From an uncultured Bacteroidales bacterium (lineage in GTDB: Bacteria > Bacteroidota > Bacteroidia > Bacteroidales > UBA932), in the NCBI GenBank assembly GCA_900320545.1, contig ONSU01000003.1:59408-123407 (forward strand): DNA of 64,000 bases. Direction: 5' to 3'. Both the position numbers and the translations under genes were made by a program. Below the pieces are notes generated by a model. That model did not search any database. It saw only the letters and a list, made by a program, of their open reading frames with translations, and was not told the origin of the DNA. Positions 24,901 through 33,143 of the stretch are shown one piece after another. Every line of letters starts with the position of its first letter. The stretch's first letter is position 1.

Positions 24901-26112
24901 ATGACAGACCTCAAGACATTCCTCCAGGAGTATACCAAGCCGGAACTTGCCGACATCGGCAATCTCCTCGGCTTCGACATGCCCCGGTTCAGGACCAAGG
25001 CGGGGATGGTTTCCGCCCTGGACAACTACTTGCGCACCCGGCCCTCCGAATGGCTCTCGCACCTGATGGAGCGGGATCTCGACCAGATGGAGAGTCTCAT
25101 CGAGACCGGCCCGGACAAGTACCAGGCCGTCGAATACGCCGACTATCCCTCCACCCTCGAGATGCTCGGCCTCGTCCGGGTCATCGAAGGGGACGAGAAT
25201 TCCGACTTCAAGCAGATCTGCCTCCCCCGCCCCATCTACGAGATCGCGGCTCCGCACCTGCGGAAGGCCCGCGCCAAGCGCGAGAAGAGCGGCCAGCTCG
25301 CCCTCGAGCGGGTGGCGCTCGGCTACCTCAACCTCTACGGCGTGATGGAATTCGACCGGTTCGTCGACCTGATGTTCGACTATCTGGAAGGTATTCTCGG
25401 GGCGGACTACGCCAAAATGCGGGACATGCTGCAGGAGAGCCCCGTCCTCAAACTGTTCCGCACCTACGACGAGAACGGCGACGGCGACTACATCTGCTCC
25501 CCCTGCATCGACAAGATCGAATACATCCTCGAAGACCGGAAAGAATTCAATATCACCGAATTCAAGCACTTCACCCCCGAACAGGCCCTGGAGGCGGGCA
25601 CCGGCGCCCCCTTCTTCACCCCGTACCTTTCCTCGCCGGAAGGATACGCGCTCGAGAATTCCCTGCGCCGCGCCGGATACAGCGGCTACGACCTGGTGAA
25701 GGAACTCTATGAAGTGTGGATCTGCGCCCAGAGCGACGCCGATTTCGAAGACCTCTTCTACGCCATCGAGAACCGTGCGGACCATTTTCCCTCCGAGAGC
25801 AACTACTATGAAGCCCTCCACGCCGTGGAGAATTTCGCCAACAGCGTCCCCAAATGGAGTCTCTGCGGCAAGTCGGCCGACGAGACGGGCTGTCTCAAGG
25901 TTTCCGCCGACATCGAGGATCCTTACGAGGAGCCGCCGGGCGAAGACATCCCGATCCATTGGGAAATGCCCGCCCCGACGGTCTCGGACGGTTACCCCAT
26001 GCCCTATGGATTCCCGTTCAGTCTCACGGTGCCGCACGTTGCCAAGGACGACCCCTGCCCCTGCGGGAGCGGCCTCCTCTACGGCCAGTGCCACGGAAAA
26101 TATCTGTCGTAA
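24901..26112 (+). CDS. SEC-C metal-binding domain protein
   Basis: A 403-residue cytoplasmic protein with no signal peptide. The C-terminus carries a SEC-C zinc-binding motif, DPCPCGSGLLYGQCHGK, as in SecA tails and YecA/YchJ-like proteins. The N-terminal half (FLQEYTKPELADIGNLLGFD, then a run of helices) is similar to Bacteroidales and Clostridia proteins of unknown function that start with a SAP-like helix pair. No catalytic motif is visible. It is monocistronic and divergent from the sigma operon. Probably a protein- or ribosome-contact factor, but that is a guess from the SEC-C motif. Confidence 0.85.
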   Translation: MTDLKTFLQEYTKPELADIGNLLGFDMPRFRTKAGMVSALDNYLRTRPSEWLSHLMERDLDQMESLIETGPDKYQAVEYADYPSTLEMLGLVRVIEGDENSDFKQICLPRPIYEIAAPHLRKARAKREKSGQLALERVALGYLNLYGVMEFDRFVDLMFDYLEGILGADYAKMRDMLQESPVLKLFRTYDENGDGDYICSPCIDKIEYILEDRKEFNITEFKHFTPEQALEAGTGAPFFTPYLSSPEGYALENSLRRAGYSGYDLVKELYEVWICAQSDADFEDLFYAIENRADHFPSESNYYEALHAVENFANSVPKWSLCGKSADETGCLKVSADIEDPYEEPPGEDIPIHWEMPAPTVSDGYPMPYGFPFSLTVPHVAKDDPCPCGSGLLYGQCHGKYLS

Positions 26113-26155
26113 GCATACCCATCCGCCCCGTCTCAGAAGGCGAATAAGCACGACG

Positions 26156-27055
26156 TCAGTCTTTGATTCTCCAGTCCCCGTAAAGGTTATATGAGGCCTC
26201 TGCGGGGGCTTGATATTTTTCATCGAGATTATAGAAGAGATCCATCCCGATCCGCTTTTCGAGGTCGTCGACGCTCATGGCGAAATCGGAAACGGCCTTC
26301 TTTCCGGTGGGTTCATTCGGGAAAATGAAGCCGACGGAGGCGTATGAGCCGTCCTTCCGGCGGGCCAGGAGGGCTTTGAAGAAGGAGGCCGGCACCTTGA
26401 CGTTGTTGCGGCCGATGACCCCCTTGCCGATCTCGTCGGGAACGGGGCCGCACACCACCCAGACCGTACCGTAATACTTCGCCTCATAGCGGGTCTGCAT
26501 CTCCAGATCGTTCCACAGACCGGCGTTGAGTCCGTGGTTCTGCGGGCAGATATTGGTCAGATAATAGCACTCCTCCAGGGCCTGGCTGCTCCACTTCATA
26601 TCCCCCGACGGGGCCATGTGCCCGCGGTCCCAGCCCGATCCCTTGTAATCGGAATCGTAGGCCTGCCGTCCCTTGACGGCCGGATCGGGGGTGAATTTCT
26701 CCCGCCGGTCGAGATTGCCATGCAATTCCGTGGCCCGCAGTTCCCAGGCCACCCAGTTGGGGATGCGGTCCTCTTCGTTATAGGAGAGCGTATGCCCCAT
26801 ATGCTCGATCAGCGTCGCCCGGTTGTCATCCAGGCGATAGGGAATCTCCAGAGAGGAGAGCGTCTTGTCGGACGGATAAAAATCCGCCTCCCGCGGATTC
26901 CCGTTTTCCAGCAACCCCTTTCCGGAATCCCCCTTGTCGTCTGTCCTGCTGCCGGAGTCCTGCCCGAAATACCACCCCAGCGCTACCAGCGCCAGCAGGC
27001 CGAGCACGCCGCCCGTCGCCTTTTTCCCAAACTTTCCAAAATTCTTCATCATCAC
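26156..27055 (-). CDS. DNA/RNA non-specific endonuclease (NUC1 family), membrane-anchored or secreted
   Basis: A 299-residue protein with an N-terminal hydrophobic segment (about 14-30), so exported or anchored. The NUC1 active site is complete: WDRGHMAPS with general base His146, followed by the metal-binding Asn in NICPQNHGLNAGLWNDLE (about Asn177). It cleaves DNA and RNA without sequence preference. It ends convergently with the SEC-C gene. It may work with the surface EEP nuclease of the SusCD operon to degrade extracellular nucleic acid; that link is inferred. Confidence 0.93.
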   Translation of the reverse strand: MMMKNFGKFGKKATGGVLGLLALVALGWYFGQDSGSRTDDKGDSGKGLLENGNPREADFYPSDKTLSSLEIPYRLDDNRATLIEHMGHTLSYNEEDRIPNWVAWELRATELHGNLDRREKFTPDPAVKGRQAYDSDYKGSGWDRGHMAPSGDMKWSSQALEECYYLTNICPQNHGLNAGLWNDLEMQTRYEAKYYGTVWVVCGPVPDEIGKGVIGRNNVKVPASFFKALLARRKDGSYASVGFIFPNEPTGKKAVSDFAMSVDDLEKRIGMDLFYNLDEKYQAPAEASYNLYGDWRIKD

Positions 27056-27073
27056 GATATCTGTTAAAATCTG

Positions 27074-27841
27074 TTACTCAGCACGCAGCTCATCTATGTT
27101 TTCGGCCGTCTCCGCGGACGGGAGAAGGGCGGAGATGAGGGTGGCGTCAAGACGGGCGTTGACGGCGAAGTCCTCGTCCGTGGCGCCTTTGGCCTCGGTA
27201 AGGCCGCCGCAAAGATCGACACCGAGGATCTCACGGTCACGGAAGCGGTCCAGGATTTCCAGCAGCCCCGACAGCGTCATTTCGCCCTGCGACCAGTCCG
27301 TCCGCGCATACGACCGCGACAGGACATCCTTGTCGACGGAAATGTACACCGGCAGTCCCGGCGTCACCTCCGCCATTCCGGACTCGTTCCGGAATCTCTC
27401 CCACCGCAGGATCCGCCCTTCCGGGCCTATCGTCAGCACCTCCTGCAGCAGAGGCAGGCGCTCCCGGGCCGTGAGGACCCAGCCGCCGCACGAGAGCAGT
27501 CCCTCGCCGAACACGCTCGGCTGGTCGTCGGGATGGTTGTCGAGCAGCACCAGGGCGAAGGGCTTCCGGATCCGTTCCAGAAAGAAATAAGTCAGATAAT
27601 GGTAATCGCCCGTATCGATCCAGTGCAGCGGCACACCTGCCGTACCACCAGGCAAAACCGATTCGATCCGGCGGCGGATAATCTCGGCACTCCCCTCCTC
27701 GCAGAAGCACATCGTGCCTTCCAGCGAGCGGAAATCCAGCACGTTCCACGCGATTGCCCGTTCCAGGGCCTCCGGAAACAGCGCCCGCTCCCGGGCGAAA
27801 ATCCCCGAGAAGTCCAAAACGGTAACTGCGGTCTTTGTCAT
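27074..27841 (-). CDS. Arginase-family (ureohydrolase-like) protein
   Basis: A 255-residue protein with the arginase/deacetylase layout in altered form: HWIDTGDYHYLTYFF in place of the first metal motif, LLDNHPDD for DAHxD, and YISVDKDVLS for SxDxD. The metal-ligand pattern is mostly kept, but the substrate loops are unlike agmatinase or arginase. It is likely a metal-dependent hydrolase of unknown substrate. It lies 18 nt upstream of the NUC1 gene on the same strand, so the two may be co-transcribed. A TATCTTTA box (27882-27889) precedes it. Confidence 0.8.
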   Translation of the reverse strand: MTKTAVTVLDFSGIFARERALFPEALERAIAWNVLDFRSLEGTMCFCEEGSAEIIRRRIESVLPGGTAGVPLHWIDTGDYHYLTYFFLERIRKPFALVLLDNHPDDQPSVFGEGLLSCGGWVLTARERLPLLQEVLTIGPEGRILRWERFRNESGMAEVTPGLPVYISVDKDVLSRSYARTDWSQGEMTLSGLLEILDRFRDREILGVDLCGGLTEAKGATDEDFAVNARLDATLISALLPSAETAENIDELRAE

Positions 27842-27931
27842 TATTCTTCGTCGCTCCCGGATCGGGTCCGGGATTCTGGGGTAAAGATAGGCATTTTTGG
27901 CGGGATTGGGCTACTACTTTTTCAAAAAAAT

Positions 27932-27962
27932 TTTGGGAATTCAAAAAGTATTGCTACCTTTG
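27932..27962 (+). promoter_or_regulatory. tRNA-Val promoter
   Basis: TTTG (27932-27935) and TACCTTTG (27955-27962) are spaced by 19 nt, 17 nt before the tRNA. Confidence 0.7.
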
Positions 27963-27979
27963 CATTCCCAAAACGAAAC

Positions 27980-28054
27980 GAGGGTTTAGCTCAGTTGGTT
28001 TAGAGCGCTTGCTTGACAGGCAAGAGGTCAGCAGTTCAAGTCTGCTAATCCTCA
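27980..28054 (+). tRNA. tRNA-Val (anticodon GAC)
   Basis: A 75-nt cloverleaf. The acceptor arm is GAGGGTT/AATCCTC, the D arm contains AGCTCAGTTGGTTTAGAGC, the anticodon stem is CTTGC/GCAAG with loop TTGACAG, and the T arm is AGCAG-TTCAAGT-CTGCT. The 3' CCA is not encoded. A promoter precedes it and a terminator follows. Confidence 0.93.
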
Positions 28055-28059
28055 CCGGA

Positions 28060-28096
28060 AACGGAGATGGTTGCACGTCCATCTCCGTTTTTTTTA
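28060..28096 (+). terminator. Rho-independent terminator after tRNA-Val
   Basis: An 11-bp perfect stem (AACGGAGATGG / CCATCTCCGTT) with an 8-nt loop, followed by a run of T. It also forms the point where the GH3 remnant loses homology. Confidence 0.88.
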
Positions 28097-28811
28097 TGGT
28101 CCCAGCCGAGTTCCTCCTTGAGCCAGCCGGTCAGGAGTTCGCGGTTGGCGTGCACCGGCATTCCGTTGATGGAGGCGGAGTTGACCATCAGGGTCAGCGC
28201 ACCTGCTTTAATACTTTCCTTGAACGGATGGAAATACCTCTCCCTCAATTCATTATAGGGAACATATGCCGGGGTGCGATCCTTGCCGGAAAGCGGCACG
28301 CCATAGGCCAGATAATGCTTGATGCTCGTGGCGACGTGCTCCCTGTCGATATGGTTCGGATCCTCCCCCTGGTCGGCCAGGACAAGGACGCGGGACATCT
28401 CCCCAGCTCTTCGAGATAACTGGCCCCGTGGATCATATCGAGTCCGTAGAGGCACGGAATCCCCAGTTCGCGCATCGAGACGCGCTGCATCTCCCGCACG
28501 AAATCCGCCGTCGCGGCCGCAGGGTTGGCCTTGCCACGGGCGACATTGAGGATCGATCCGATCCGGTATGTACCGATGACGGTATTGAGCCTGTGGGTGT
28601 CGATCCGCTCCTGCGATTCGTCCAGGATGGTCGAAATGTTCAACTGGACCATCTGGCCGACCTTATCCTCGAGGGTCATCCCGGACAGGACCCGTTCGAG
28701 CTTCCGCTCTATGTCGGCATCGCGGGGAATGGCGGTCCGGACGCTCCTCCCACACGAAACAGCGACCGCCAGAAAGGCGGCCGCTGCCAAAAAAATCGAT
28801 GTACGACGCAT
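28097..28811 (-). pseudogene. Glycoside hydrolase family 3 (beta-glucosidase) remnant
   Basis: The first frame gives a lipoprotein start (MRRTSIFLAAAAF, lipobox AVAVSC) and the GH3 N-terminal region (MTLEDKVGQMVQLN, LGIPCLYGLDMIHGASYLEE). Near 28410 the reading frame shifts, and a segment of roughly 85 residues of the family is missing. The homology resumes in another frame (GEDPNHIDREHVATSIKHYL, GKDRTPAYVP, TLMVNSASINGMPVHAN) and stops at ELGWD, beside the tRNA-Val terminator. Only about a third of a normal 750-residue GH3 enzyme remains and the catalytic aspartate region is lost. This is a decayed gene. Confidence 0.85.
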
Positions 28812-28816
28812 AACGT

Positions 28817-29224
28817 CTAGTACGTGACGACGGCGTCGAGGGCCTTGGCGGCGTCGATGTACTTCTGGAGCTCGGCGGCGGTGGGAACCCTCTTGGTGAG
28901 GTGCTTGGCCTCATTGACCTCGAGCATCTTGGCGGCAAGATTCTCGGCGTTGCGGTTCTTGAGTTCCTTGACGGTGTCGACGCCGGCGGCCTCGAGCAGT
29001 TCGGAGAACTGAGGGCCTACGCCGTTGACGCGGAAGAGGTCGGCGTGGTTGACCCAGGTAAGGATGCGGGCGTGGTCGATGCCGGTCGCCTCTTCGAGCG
29101 CCTTGCGGCCTTTGGGATCCTTGCCTTTCTCAAGCAGCTGATCTACGGTGACGATACCTGCAGCGACGAGTTTCTCTGCGTACACGGGGCCGATGCCCTG
29201 AATGTCGATGATTTTATAAGTCAT
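28817..29224 (-). CDS. DUF4332 helix-hairpin-helix protein
   Basis: A 135-residue protein made of two helix-hairpin-helix-type units (YKIIDIQGIGPVYAEKLVAAGI and LFRVNGVGPQFSELLEAAGV), typical of DUF4332. Such proteins are thought to bind nucleic acid, but no function is established here. The ATG at 29224 is chosen because the family starts at MTYKIIDIQGIG; an upstream in-frame start at 29284 would lie before the promoter. A small alpha-helical tail (PTAAELQKYIDAAKALDAVVTY) ends the protein. Confidence 0.85.
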   Translation of the reverse strand: MTYKIIDIQGIGPVYAEKLVAAGIVTVDQLLEKGKDPKGRKALEEATGIDHARILTWVNHADLFRVNGVGPQFSELLEAAGVDTVKELKNRNAENLAAKMLEVNEAKHLTKRVPTAAELQKYIDAAKALDAVVTY

Positions 29225-29253
29225 AATGGTAAAAATTAAATGTTTTCCAACCT

Positions 29254-29284
29254 CAAATTTAGAAAAAATCGCGAATATACGCAA
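29254..29284 (-). promoter_or_regulatory. Promoter of the DUF4332 gene
   Basis: On the minus strand TTG (29282-29284) and TAAATTTG (29254-29261) are spaced by 20 nt, 30 nt before the chosen ATG at 29224. Confidence 0.6.
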
Positions 29285-29302
29285 TTTTTCGGGGATTTTT
29301 TT

Positions 29303-29310
29303 TATATTTG
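29303..29310 (+). promoter_or_regulatory. -7 box with little or no leader before the next gene
   Basis: TATATTTG is followed by the ATG at 29317 after only 6 nt, so transcription should start at or next to the start codon. Confidence 0.55.
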
Positions 29311-29316
29311 CGGTTG

Positions 29317-29778
29317 ATGGATACTTTTGAACTGGACCGGGACAAGATTTACTTCTCCGAAGACAAACTTACACTGGACACCGACGAGGGGCCTGTAACC
29401 CGCAGCATCGGTGCCTGGCTCAATGCCGATCCCGTCCGGATCCACCAGATGATCATCCGGGAAAAAATCCTCCAGGTCGACCAGGTCGAGGTCTTCAATC
29501 CCCTCGTCAGCAAGCTCCGCAGGGCCGATCCCGCCTATTACAAGCGGATAATGGGACTTCGCGTGATGATCGACTTCCCCGGTTTCGGCAACGACATCGA
29601 GGCCAAGATTCCCTTCGACAACGATCCCATCGCCTTCTACAAATGGTGGCGCAAAGGCAAGCACGAAGACATCGTCTACCTCTCGGTCGCCAACCAGTTC
29701 CGCCTCTTCCAGAAAGTGTCCCTGATGGATCCCAAGGTGATGCTCAAGAAGGACATCGACTTCGTTAAAAATTTCTAA
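29317..29778 (+). CDS. Conserved hypothetical protein
   Basis: A 153-residue cytoplasmic protein starting MDTFELDRDKIYFSED, with no signal peptide or recognised motif. It has a mixed alpha/beta composition with conserved-looking aromatic and charged stretches (YYKRIMGLRVMIDFPGFGND, FYKWWRKGKHEDIVYLSVAN). It is 12 nt upstream of the pseudouridine synthase gene and probably co-transcribed with it. The ATG at 29317 is the natural start given the -7 box just upstream. Function unknown. Confidence 0.75.
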   Translation: MDTFELDRDKIYFSEDKLTLDTDEGPVTRSIGAWLNADPVRIHQMIIREKILQVDQVEVFNPLVSKLRRADPAYYKRIMGLRVMIDFPGFGNDIEAKIPFDNDPIAFYKWWRKGKHEDIVYLSVANQFRLFQKVSLMDPKVMLKKDIDFVKNF

Positions 29779-29790
29779 TCCCTCCTGCAT

Positions 29791-30801
29791 ATGGGCCAGA
29801 AATTCATCGTGGACCGTGACGACACGCTCCTGAGTTTCCTCTTTCGGATGTTCCCGGGCCAGGGCAAGACCGGCGTCAAGAAGGTCCTCGCCAGCGGCCA
29901 GGTCACCATCGGCGGCGCTTCCGTCACCGCCTTCGACCATCCGCTCCGCAAGGGCGACGTCGTCGTCATCCTCCCCAAAGAGGTGTCCATCGCCCGCAAG
30001 GTCCGCGGCGACGCGGCCGATGCGCTCTCCAAATCCGGCGTCAGCATCGCCTACGAGGACGCGCACCTGCTGGTGGTCGACAAGCCCTCCGGCCTGCTGA
30101 CCATCTCGACCGGCAGCGGCAAAGTCGGCAAGACGCTGGACAAACGCGAAAAGACCCTGTACGCCCTCCTCAACGACTATGTCAAGAAAAGTGCGGCGGT
30201 GGACCGCAAGGAAGCCCTCGCCTCCGGCCAGAGCATCGACCGCGGCACCAAGAAGGTCTGGATCGTCCACCGTCTCGACAAAGGCACCTCCGGCCTGGTC
30301 CTCTTCGCCAAGGATGAGCGCACCAAAGACCTTCTCCAGAGCAAATGGAAAGAATTCGTCCTCGAGCGGACCTATACGGCTTTCGTAGAGGGCTGTCCCT
30401 CCCCCGGGAAAGGATCCGTCCAGAGCTGGCTCGTCGAGAATCCCAAGTCCCTCAAGATGCGCTCCTTCCAGGAGGAAGTCAAGGACGGACAGCTCGCCAT
30501 CACCCACTACAAGACCCTCGGCCACGTCTTCCGCCGCAGCAAGATCCTCTATTCCAAACTGGAATTCTCACTCCAGACCGGGCGCAAGAACCAGATCCGC
30601 GTCCACGCGGCCGACCTCGGCCATCCGATCGCGGGCGACGAGAAATACGGGGCGGAGACCGATCCCGCCGGCCGCCTCGCCCTGCACGCCGCCACTCTGG
30701 TCTTCCGCAATCCGTACGGCAAAGACATCATCCGGCTCAAGAGTCCCGTTCCGGAAGATCTCGGCGTCTTTGAAAGGGCGCTGTCAGAAACGCTGCGCTG
30801 A
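29791..30801 (+). CDS. RluA-family pseudouridine synthase
   Basis: A 336-residue RNA-modifying enzyme. An S4-like RNA-binding region occupies the N-terminus (about 10-65: FLFRMFPGQGKTGVKKVLASG). The catalytic domain holds the RluA motif HRLDKGTSGLVLF with catalytic Asp163, and later TGRKNQIRVHAADLGHPIAGD. It isomerises specific uridines in 23S rRNA or tRNA; which sites cannot be told. Its 3' end overlaps the convergent acyltransferase gene by 18 nt. Confidence 0.93.
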   Translation: MGQKFIVDRDDTLLSFLFRMFPGQGKTGVKKVLASGQVTIGGASVTAFDHPLRKGDVVVILPKEVSIARKVRGDAADALSKSGVSIAYEDAHLLVVDKPSGLLTISTGSGKVGKTLDKREKTLYALLNDYVKKSAAVDRKEALASGQSIDRGTKKVWIVHRLDKGTSGLVLFAKDERTKDLLQSKWKEFVLERTYTAFVEGCPSPGKGSVQSWLVENPKSLKMRSFQEEVKDGQLAITHYKTLGHVFRRSKILYSKLEFSLQTGRKNQIRVHAADLGHPIAGDEKYGAETDPAGRLALHAATLVFRNPYGKDIIRLKSPVPEDLGVFERALSETLR

Positions 30802-31626
30802 GCGGAGCGTAAATGTCTCCGGCAACGGCATCCCATAGACGGCGTCCCTCAGAAGGGTGCCGTAATCTTTTGCGGCATCCTGCTCCTCGAGGCCGATGAC
30901 CGGTCCGATACCGAGGCGCACCGACTTGCCGCGCTTGTTGAACACCTCGTGGCAGAGGCGTCCCAGACGGATGCGCCAGTCCAGGAGGCCGAGCGAATAA
31001 TAGATGGCCGAATTGCGGTCGAAGAAGCGGACGGGCAGCACAGGGACGCGCGCCTTGCGGATCAGCCGGAGGGCGGAATCCTGCCACTCCCGGTCGCGAA
31101 GCCCTTCGCCGATCTTGTAGTCCGACACCGCTCCGGAAGGGAAAAAGCCCACCGGACGGCCGTCGTGAATGTTCTGGAGAACTTCCCGCACGCCCGAGAC
31201 ACTGGTCGCCGTCGCGACGGAGCGTTTCTCCCCCGTGGGATTGACGACGATGAAATTGTCCCGCATCGTCCGGATACGGCCCAGGATCTCGTTGACCATC
31301 ACCTTGTATCCCGGGCGGAGATGCCCGAAGAGATCGATCAATATAATCCCGTCAAGATGACCGTAGGGATGGTTGCTGACCGTGATGAACGGGCCTTCCG
31401 GAAGCGTCTGGAGCCGGTCGGGATTGCCGATGAGATAGTCGACGCCCATTTCGTGCAGGATGCCGTCGGCGAAGGCCGGACCCTCCAGCGGAGCGACGCG
31501 GTCATACAGGTCGTTGACTTTCCGGATGCCCGTCAGCCGCATCATCCCCCGCGCAAAGGCGTTCCCGACCTTCCCGCGGAAAACGGGCGCGAGCGGTTCG
31601 AGGTCTCTGACGGTGACGAGCGGCAT
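30784..31626 (-). CDS. Lysophospholipid/1-acylglycerol-3-phosphate acyltransferase family protein
   Basis: A 280-residue member of the PlsC-like family, of the haemolysin/OlsA type. The catalytic block is SNHPYGHLDG (His86 and Asp92), followed by NFIVVNPTGEKRS and a GRPVGFFPSGAVS substrate loop. It transfers acyl chains to a lysolipid, possibly an ornithine or glycine lipid, at the membrane. It lies 5 nt downstream of the CDP-alcohol phosphatidyltransferase gene, so the two form a lipid-synthesis operon. Confidence 0.9.
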   Translation of the reverse strand: MPLVTVRDLEPLAPVFRGKVGNAFARGMMRLTGIRKVNDLYDRVAPLEGPAFADGILHEMGVDYLIGNPDRLQTLPEGPFITVSNHPYGHLDGIILIDLFGHLRPGYKVMVNEILGRIRTMRDNFIVVNPTGEKRSVATATSVSGVREVLQNIHDGRPVGFFPSGAVSDYKIGEGLRDREWQDSALRLIRKARVPVLPVRFFDRNSAIYYSLGLLDWRIRLGRLCHEVFNKRGKSVRLGIGPVIGLEEQDAAKDYGTLLRDAVYGMPLPETFTLRSAQRF

Positions 31627-31631
31627 CCAGA

Positions 31632-32330
31632 TCAGGCTTTGGGCGGATCCATCCGGCCGAATTCCCGGGCGCCCCTGACCAGACTGACCCCATAGAAAAT
31701 CAGCAGGATCAGGGTAATGGCGAGCGCGACGAAATCGAGGAGATGGAAAGTGACCGCCTCGCCGGAAATGACGAATTCCCGGGTGAATTCACGCAGCGGC
31801 GTGACATAGATGAGCAGCGTGTTGACGATGACGACGATGACGCGCAGTTCCGTGGGGCCGAAGCCGGCATAGGTCAGCTTGAATTCGTTCTTGAGATGGG
31901 CGTAGATGTATACGTACACCGACAGGAGCAGATAGGCCACGAGGGCGCCCATCGCGATCGGCAGATGCAGGAACGGCGAAAGCCCCGCCCCTACGAACAT
32001 GACGGTCTCATTGACGCAGTCGACGTTATGGTCCAGGAAAAAGCCGTATATCGGCCGCTGCAGATGACGGACGCGCGCGATGGTGCCGTCCAGCGAATCG
32101 CCGAACCAGTTGACGAGAAAGCCGAAAGAGGCCAGCCAGAGCCAGTTCACATTGCGCCCGGAAAGGGCGTATCCGACGGCGATGATAACCGCACCGATCA
32201 TTCCGATGGCCGTCATCAGATCCGAGGACACCCACCTCGGCAGGCGCCTCGCCATCCACTCCAGCGCCTTTCTCTCCAGCCCGTTCAGGATCGAGGTCTG
32301 GATCCGACGGGATTGTTGTCTTTCTTCCAT
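31632..32330 (-). CDS. CDP-alcohol phosphatidyltransferase family protein
   Basis: A 232-residue integral membrane enzyme with about six helices. The family metal-binding motif is complete: GDSLDGTIAR with Asp78 and Asp81, then GFFLDHNVD with Asp100 and Asp104. It transfers a phosphatidyl group from CDP-diacylglycerol to an alcohol. The acceptor cannot be read from sequence. Co-transcribed with the acyltransferase downstream, which supports a joint role in membrane lipid synthesis. Confidence 0.92.
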   Translation of the reverse strand: MEERQQSRRIQTSILNGLERKALEWMARRLPRWVSSDLMTAIGMIGAVIIAVGYALSGRNVNWLWLASFGFLVNWFGDSLDGTIARVRHLQRPIYGFFLDHNVDCVNETVMFVGAGLSPFLHLPIAMGALVAYLLLSVYVYIYAHLKNEFKLTYAGFGPTELRVIVVIVNTLLIYVTPLREFTREFVISGEAVTFHLLDFVALAITLILLIFYGVSLVRGAREFGRMDPPKA

Positions 32331-32353
32331 ACGAGTGCAATTTACAAAAAAAA

Positions 32354-32385
32354 TTTGTCCTTTTCAAGAAGTTGGTGTTATTTTG
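32354..32385 (+). promoter_or_regulatory. Probable tcdA promoter
   Basis: TTTG (32354-32357) and TTATTTTG (32378-32385) are spaced by 20 nt, 18 nt before the tcdA ATG. The -7 box is one mismatch from consensus. Confidence 0.5.
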
Positions 32386-32402
32386 CAGAAAAACCGGCTC
32401 CT

Positions 32403-33143
32403 ATGAATGAACTTTTTTCCCGGTCCGCCCTTCTTCTCGGCGAGGAAACGATGGAGCGCCTCTTCCGCACCCGCGTCATTCTCTTCGGCGTCGGCGGCGT
32501 CGGCAGCTGGTGCGCCGAAGGGCTGATCCGCTCCGGCATCGGACACCTGACGCTCGTGGATCCGGACGTCGTAATGCCCTCTAACGTCAACCGCCAGCTT
32601 CCCGCCACGACCCGCACCCTCGGCCGTCCCAAGGCGGAAGTGATGCGGGAGCGCCTGCTGGAGATCAATCCGGACGCGGAGATCGAAGCCATTGTGAAAT
32701 TCTACCACGACGAGGATTACGAATCCTTCTCGCTGGACAGTTATGACTACGTCATCGACGCGATCGACTCCCTCAAGGACAAGCGGCTCCTGCTGGTGCG
32801 CGCGTCCGGGACGAAGGCGACCGTCTTCTCTTCGATGGGAGCCGCCCTCAAGACCGATCCCACCCGGATCCGCGTCGCGGAATTCTGGGACGTGAAGGGA
32901 TGTCCGCTCGGCTTCCTCCTCCGCAAGAAGATGCGCAAGGAAGGGACGCTTCCCGCGAAGAAGATTCTTTGCGTTTACGACGAGGAAGTACTTGAGAATC
33001 AGGGCCCAGCACCAGAAGACGGCAATCCGAAAAAGACCGTCAACGGCACGATCTGCCCCATCACGGCCATCTTCGGCATGACGCTGGCCGGGCTCGTGAT
33101 AAAAGATATTTCCTACTTGGAAATGCCCGACGCCGCCCAGTAG
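32403..33143 (+). CDS. tcdA: tRNA threonylcarbamoyladenosine dehydratase
   Basis: A 246-residue E1-like (ThiF/MoeB fold) enzyme that cyclises t6A37 of tRNA to ct6A. It starts MNELFSRSALLLGEETMERL, a typical TcdA N-terminus, and holds the nucleotide-binding GVGGVGSWCAEGL, DPDVVMPSNVNRQ and the YVIDAIDSLKDK motif. The ATG at 32403 fits the family start; an open frame continues upstream but lies opposite the phosphatidyltransferase gene. Its last 31 nt overlap the convergent lipoprotein gene. Confidence 0.93.
   Translation: MNELFSRSALLLGEETMERLFRTRVILFGVGGVGSWCAEGLIRSGIGHLTLVDPDVVMPSNVNRQLPATTRTLGRPKAEVMRERLLEINPDAEIEAIVKFYHDEDYESFSLDSYDYVIDAIDSLKDKRLLLVRASGTKATVFSSMGAALKTDPTRIRVAEFWDVKGCPLGFLLRKKMRKEGTLPAKKILCVYDEEVLENQGPAPEDGNPKKTVNGTICPITAIFGMTLAGLVIKDISYLEMPDAAQ

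Noticed and set aside
24850-26223. Long open frame antisense to the SEC-C gene
   Set aside because: It mirrors the GC-rich codons of the real gene, has no family match and overlaps it entirely.
29302-30525. 407-codon open frame antisense to the pseudouridine synthase region
   Set aside because: It spans two sense genes and shows no domain.
31743-32402. Upstream extension of the tcdA frame
   Set aside because: It lies opposite the phosphatidyltransferase gene and before the tcdA promoter; homology begins at 32403.
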